Shown here: piece by piece, positions 22,323 to 24,592 of the stretch
Numbering within the stretch: position 1 is the first letter of the stretch
Layout of the letters: every line of letters begins with the position of its first letter
From: an uncultured Collinsella sp.
GTDB lineage: Bacteria; Actinomycetota; Coriobacteriia; Coriobacteriales; Coriobacteriaceae
Reading direction: 5' to 3'
NCBI GenBank assembly: GCA_902495545.1
Contig: CABUXM010000024.1
Coordinates: forward strand, 1-24,592
DNA: 24,592 nt
Translations under genes and position numbers: made by a program
Notes under the pieces: model-generated
What the model saw: the letters and a program-made list of their open reading frames with translations, nothing else
What the model was told of the DNA's origin: nothing
Databases searched by the model: none

Positions 22323-24592
22323 ATGACCCAGCCCTTGCCCTGGGAAAAGAACGCCGCGGTACCCGTGCCGCCCGCGCCGGAACCCGTGCCGCTCGATGCA
22401 TATGCCGCCCCTGCTGCGCCGGAACCCGAGCTCGTCCCGCTCGACATCTACGACGCTCCCGCGCCGGCACCCAAGCCCGCCAAGCCGCTCGTCGACATCG
22501 ACAGCCTTAATCCCGCTCAGCGCGAGGCGGTCCTGACCACTGAGGGTCCGCTGCTGGTGCTCGCCGGCGCCGGCTCGGGCAAGACCCGCGTCTTGACCTT
22601 CCGCATCGCACATATGCTCGGCGACCTGGGCGTTAAGCCCTGGCAGATCCTTGCCATCACGTTTACCAACAAGGCTGCGGCCGAGATGCGCGAGCGTCTG
22701 GCAGCGCTCATCCCCAGCGGCACCCGCGGCATGTGGGTGTGCACATTCCATGCCATGTGTGTGCGCATGCTGCGCGAGGACGCCGACCTGCTGGGCTACA
22801 CCGGTCAGTTCACCATCTACGACGACGATGACTCAAAGCGCATGGTGCGCGACATTATGCAGGCGCTCGGTATCGAGCAAAAGCAGTTCCCCATCAACAT
22901 GATCCGCAGCAAGATTAGCTCGGCCAAAAACGCCATGATCGGCCCCGAGGACATGCTCAAATCCGCCGACAGCCCCAACGACAAAAAGGCCGCACAGGTC
23001 TACCTGGAGCTGGAACGCCGCCTGCGCGCCGCCAACGCGATGGACTTCGACGACCTGCTCGTGCGCACGCTCGAGCTGCTGCGCACCCGCCCCGAGGTGC
23101 TCGACAAGTACCAGGAGCGCTTCCGCTACATTAGCGTCGACGAGTATCAGGACACCAACCACGTCCAGTACGAGATCGCCAACCTGCTGGCCGCCAAGTA
23201 CCAAAACCTCATGGTCGTAGGCGACGATGACCAGTCCATTTATAGCTGGCGCGGCGCCGACATCACCAACATCCTGGACTTTGAGAAGGACTTTAAAAAC
23301 TGCAAGACCGTTAAGCTGGAGCAGAACTACCGCTCTACGGGTCATATCCTGAGCGCCGCCAACGCCGTGGTGCGCCACAACTCGCAACGCAAGGACAAGC
23401 GTCTGTTTACGGCTGAGGGCGACGGCGAGAAGATCCAGGCCTTCCAGGCAAGCGATGAGCGCGACGAGGGCCGCTGGATTGCCGGCGAGATCGAAAAGCT
23501 GCACTCCAAGGGCACGAGTTACGACGATATCGCTGTGTTCTACCGCACCAACGCCCAGTCTCGTATCCTCGAAGATATGTTCCTGCGCGCAGGCGTACCC
23601 TACAAGATCGTGGGCGGCACGCGATTCTTCGACCGTGCCGAGATCCGCGACGTCATGGCCTACCTCAAGATGATCGTGAACCCGGCCGACGAGATGAGCG
23701 TCAAGCGCGTCATCAACACGCCGCGCCGCGGCATCGGCTCCACCTCGATTCAAAAGATTGAGCAGCTGGCGCGCGACAACCGTTGCTCGTTCTTCCAGGC
23801 TTGCGAGATCGCGTGCGCCGAAACCGGCATGTTTAGCGCCAAGGTGCGCAATGGCCTGTCGAGCTTTGTGTCGCTGGTGCGCGAGGGTCGCCGCATGGAC
23901 GGCGAGCTCAAGGACGTTGTCGAGATGATTGTCGATAAGACGGGCCTGCTGCAGGCTTTCCGTGCCGAGGGCACCATGGAGTCCGAGAGCCGCGCCGAGA
24001 ACATCCAGGAATTCCTGGGTGTCGCTGCCGAATTTGAGGAGACGCACGAGGATATCGAAGGCACGCTCGAGAGCTTGGAAGAGCTGCGCGCTGCTGGTGT
24101 TGCCGATGTGCCCGCCGACGTTGAGCCCGAGCCCGTTGTGGTGAGCGCGCCTGCGCCCGAGCCCGGCCCGTCTGCGCCCGTGTCTTCGTTTGAGGCGCTC
24201 GTTGGCGCGCGTGATGCCGCGGGTTCCAATCCGCTCGATAGCCTGGCCGCTCCGGCGCTTTCTCCGCAGGATGCCCTGGCCGCCGCCATCGCGGGCAACG
24301 CGTATGCCGCGCCGACTGAGCTGCCGGCGGGCGCCGTGCATGCCGACGAGATCGAGCGCACCTACGGTCCGCTCACCTGTAAGGCGCTGCCGGCACTCAT
24401 GGAGTGGCTGGCCCTGCGCTCCGACTTGGATTCCCTGGCCGGCGAGACGCATGCCATCACTATGATGACCATCCACTCCGCCAAGGGCCTGGAGTTCCCG
24501 GCGGTGTTCGTGGCCGGCATGGAGGAAGGCATCTTCCCGCACGTGCACGACTTTGGCGGTAGTGACGATCCGGGCAAGCTCGAGGAGGAGCG
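22323..24592 (+). CDS. uvrD: UvrD/PcrA superfamily 1A DNA helicase (3' end outside the window)
   Basis: About 756 codons are visible, with no stop before the window ends. Walker A AGAGSGKT (81-88, Lys87), TFTNKAAAEM (motif Ia), DEYQDTN (273-279), QSIYSWRGAD (motif III), QNYRST (motif IV) and TIHSAKGLEF (motif V) are all present. This 3'-5' helicase acts in nucleotide excision and mismatch repair and in clearing stalled forks. Two features are odd: a ~55-residue Pro/Ala N-terminal extension with two copies of a PEP-VPLD-Y-APA unit (about 19-48), and a ~75-residue Ala/Pro-rich insert (about 595-675) within the 2B/2A region before motif V. AGGAGT precedes the ATG by about 7 nt. Confidence 0.95.
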   Translation, partial: MTQPLPWEKNAAVPVPPAPEPVPLDAYAAPAAPEPELVPLDIYDAPAPAPKPAKPLVDIDSLNPAQREAVLTTEGPLLVLAGAGSGKTRVLTFRIAHMLGDLGVKPWQILAITFTNKAAAEMRERLAALIPSGTRGMWVCTFHAMCVRMLREDADLLGYTGQFTIYDDDDSKRMVRDIMQALGIEQKQFPINMIRSKISSAKNAMIGPEDMLKSADSPNDKKAAQVYLELERRLRAANAMDFDDLLVRTLELLRTRPEVLDKYQERFRYISVDEYQDTNHVQYEIANLLAAKYQNLMVVGDDDQSIYSWRGADITNILDFEKDFKNCKTVKLEQNYRSTGHILSAANAVVRHNSQRKDKRLFTAEGDGEKIQAFQASDERDEGRWIAGEIEKLHSKGTSYDDIAVFYRTNAQSRILEDMFLRAGVPYKIVGGTRFFDRAEIRDVMAYLKMIVNPADEMSVKRVINTPRRGIGSTSIQKIEQLARDNRCSFFQACEIACAETGMFSAKVRNGLSSFVSLVREGRRMDGELKDVVEMIVDKTGLLQAFRAEGTMESESRAENIQEFLGVAAEFEETHEDIEGTLESLEELRAAGVADVPADVEPEPVVVSAPAPEPGPSAPVSSFEALVGARDAAGSNPLDSLAAPALSPQDALAAAIAGNAYAAPTELPAGAVHADEIERTYGPLTCKALPALMEWLALRSDLDSLAGETHAITMMTIHSAKGLEFPAVFVAGMEEGIFPHVHDFGGSDDPGKLEEE

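Noticed and set aside
22833..24548. Long open frame on the minus strand across the uvrD-like gene
   Set aside because: Same codon-bias artefact. The plus strand carries the full helicase motif series.

Overview
The window looks like chromosomal DNA from a high-GC Coriobacteriia member, most likely Collinsella or a close relative. This is inferred from GC-rich codon use, the purH/uppP/uvrD-type gene content, the recurring TATACT -10 boxes and GGGGAC-type intergenic repeats; no 16S or other marker is present to prove it.

Left part (1-4600). A tRNA-Leu(UAA) lies on the minus strand, downstream of a small membrane-anchored helical-repeat protein gene. A two-gene plus-strand unit follows: an orphan PTS IIB and a VOC-fold protein, closed by a bidirectional terminator. 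A minus-strand operon then reads DUF4342 membrane protein, OmpR-type regulator, sensor kinase.

Middle part (4600-10930). This looks like accessory or defence-type cargo. A MutT-like Nudix hydrolase converges on a large PLD-nuclease/DEAH helicase/DUF3427 protein, and the two share a terminator. Divergent from the helicase is an AAA+ ATPase of the DUF4143 family, preceded by two tandem 34-nt repeats with palindromic ends. Lines sampled by eye in the helicase and ATPase have about 48-53 % GC, against about 65 % in purH. A structured intergenic region, a tiny membrane protein and a metallophosphoesterase follow.

Right part (10940-24592). The genes are mostly core. They are gluQRS (apparently leaderless), a DUF2207 membrane protein with a Gly-rich tail, a GNAT acetyltransferase, purH, an unrecognised conserved-looking protein, a BceRS-like two-component pair without its usual ABC transporter, a universal stress protein, uppP (TTG start, with an acidic cytoplasmic insert) and the first ~756 codons of a UvrD/PcrA helicase that runs off the window.

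The intergenic spaces are unusually rich in inverted repeats. The most interesting is a 230-bp element (14536-14765). Its 34-nt inverted arms each contain the start of a short ORF beginning Met-Ser-Thr-Val, and the two ORFs converge on a shared terminator hairpin. Other candidates are a 93-nt near-palindrome after the universal stress gene, a nested inverted repeat around the uppP terminator, and several REP-like GGGGAC elements.
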